Source of the DNA: JAAURS01 sp031362245
Lineage (GTDB): Bacteria; Cyanobacteriota; Cyanobacteriia; Thermosynechococcales; Thermosynechococcaceae
Assembly: GCA_031362245.1 (NCBI GenBank)
Contig: JANLSD010000007.1
Span: 1-23,247, forward strand
DNA: 23,247 nt
Reading direction: 5' to 3'
Below the pieces are notes generated by a model. It ran no database searches and was not told the origin of the DNA. It saw only the letters and a list, made by a program, of their open reading frames with translations. Positions 22,865 through 23,247 of the stretch are shown here, piece after piece; positions within the stretch are counted from its first letter, which is position 1, and each line of letters opens with the position of its first letter. Both the position numbers and the translations under genes were made by a program.

Positions 22865-23247
22865 ATGATTACGTCCCCAAAAACGCCATCAATAGATTCA
22901 GAGCAGCGTTTTGTTTTGAGCGATATTGCTTGGCAACAGTACGAAACCCTGCGTTCGACGTTAGACAGTATACCTGGGCTGCGTTTGACCTATTTGCAAG
23001 GATGCCTAGAATTTTTTATGCCATCGGCAGAGCATGAGCAGCGTAAATCGATTTTGGGGCGTTTGATTGAGCTATTTTCGATTGAAACCAATACAAGGCT
23101 TTATGCCTGTGGTTCAACAACTTACCAAAAACAGGCAAAGGAGCGTGGGCTGGAGGCCGATGAAAGCTATTGCATCAATCAGCTCAAGGAATTTCCAGAC
23201 TTAGCGATTGAAGTTGCGTTAACCAGTGGCGGCATTGACAAGCTAGA
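22865..23247 (+). CDS. Uma2-family (DUF820) putative endonuclease, 5' part only
   Basis: The frame from ATG 22865 is open to the window end (127 residues). It begins with VLSDIAWQQYETLRS, then GLRLTYLQGCLEFFMPSAEHEQ with the family's Glu58, ADESYCIN (Asp99), and PDLAIEV (Asp112 and Glu116), which are positions of the PD-(D/E)XK-type nuclease core. The typical length is 180-210 residues, so about a third is missing. Uma2 proteins occur in many copies per cyanobacterial genome, often in mobile or variable regions; their biological role is unproven. No ribosome site is evident, and the preceding ATG at 22854 is in another frame. Confidence 0.85.
   Translation, partial: MITSPKTPSIDSEQRFVLSDIAWQQYETLRSTLDSIPGLRLTYLQGCLEFFMPSAEHEQRKSILGRLIELFSIETNTRLYACGSTTYQKQAKERGLEADESYCINQLKEFPDLAIEVALTSGGIDKL

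Overview
This window is a piece of a cyanobacterial chromosome. The evidence is the palindrome GCGATCGC (HIP1), which recurs about twenty times (for example at 967, 1879, 7511 and 13095), a petG gene for the cytochrome b6f complex, carotenoid-type FAD oxidoreductases, and GC content near 50% by eye. No rRNA, tRNA, CRISPR array or complete transposase gene was found. A filamentous Leptolyngbya-like lineage is possible but cannot be settled from this sequence.

Layout. Bases 1-4622 (+): the 3' end of a phytoene-desaturase-family oxidoreductase, a small membrane protein gene interrupted by one in-frame TGA, a DUF6544/DUF6920-type protein, and an MgtA-like P-type ATPase ending at a two-way hairpin terminator. 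Bases 4691-9006 (-): prolyl-tRNA synthetase, a GerMN-domain lipoprotein and an MscS-type channel. Bases 9007-10327: an AT-rich stretch with a MITE-like repeat, an FkbM methyltransferase gene and a long palindrome. Bases 10328-13463: thioredoxin (-) divergent from a HEAT-repeat protein (+), another MITE-like repeat, the tiny petG gene (-, GTG start), and a Pro/Ser/Asn-rich TonB-like envelope protein (+). Bases 13460-15603: an RNase D-like exonuclease and recF, nearly fused on the minus strand, then a YCII protein (+). Bases 15646-15795 hold a fragment of a ricin-type lectin domain.

The most informative part is 15812-21201. The leader of a minus-strand ABC transporter operon contains a well-formed guanidine-I (ykkC) riboswitch whose 3' end overlaps an intrinsic terminator. 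The operon encodes a lipoprotein binding protein, a permease and an ATPase, so its substrate is probably guanidine. It is followed on the same strand, with gaps of only 57 and 39 bases, by a secreted zinc phospholipase C/P1-nuclease-like protein and an MFS transporter, which may share the guanidine-controlled transcript. A hairpin between the binding-protein and permease genes could set unequal expression. A perfect NtcA-type site (GTA-N8-TAC) lies in the divergent promoter region, which would link guanidine uptake to nitrogen control.

The right end (21240-23247, +) carries a second phytoene-desaturase/carotenoid-isomerase-like oxidoreductase and the start of a Uma2-family (DUF820) gene cut by the window edge.
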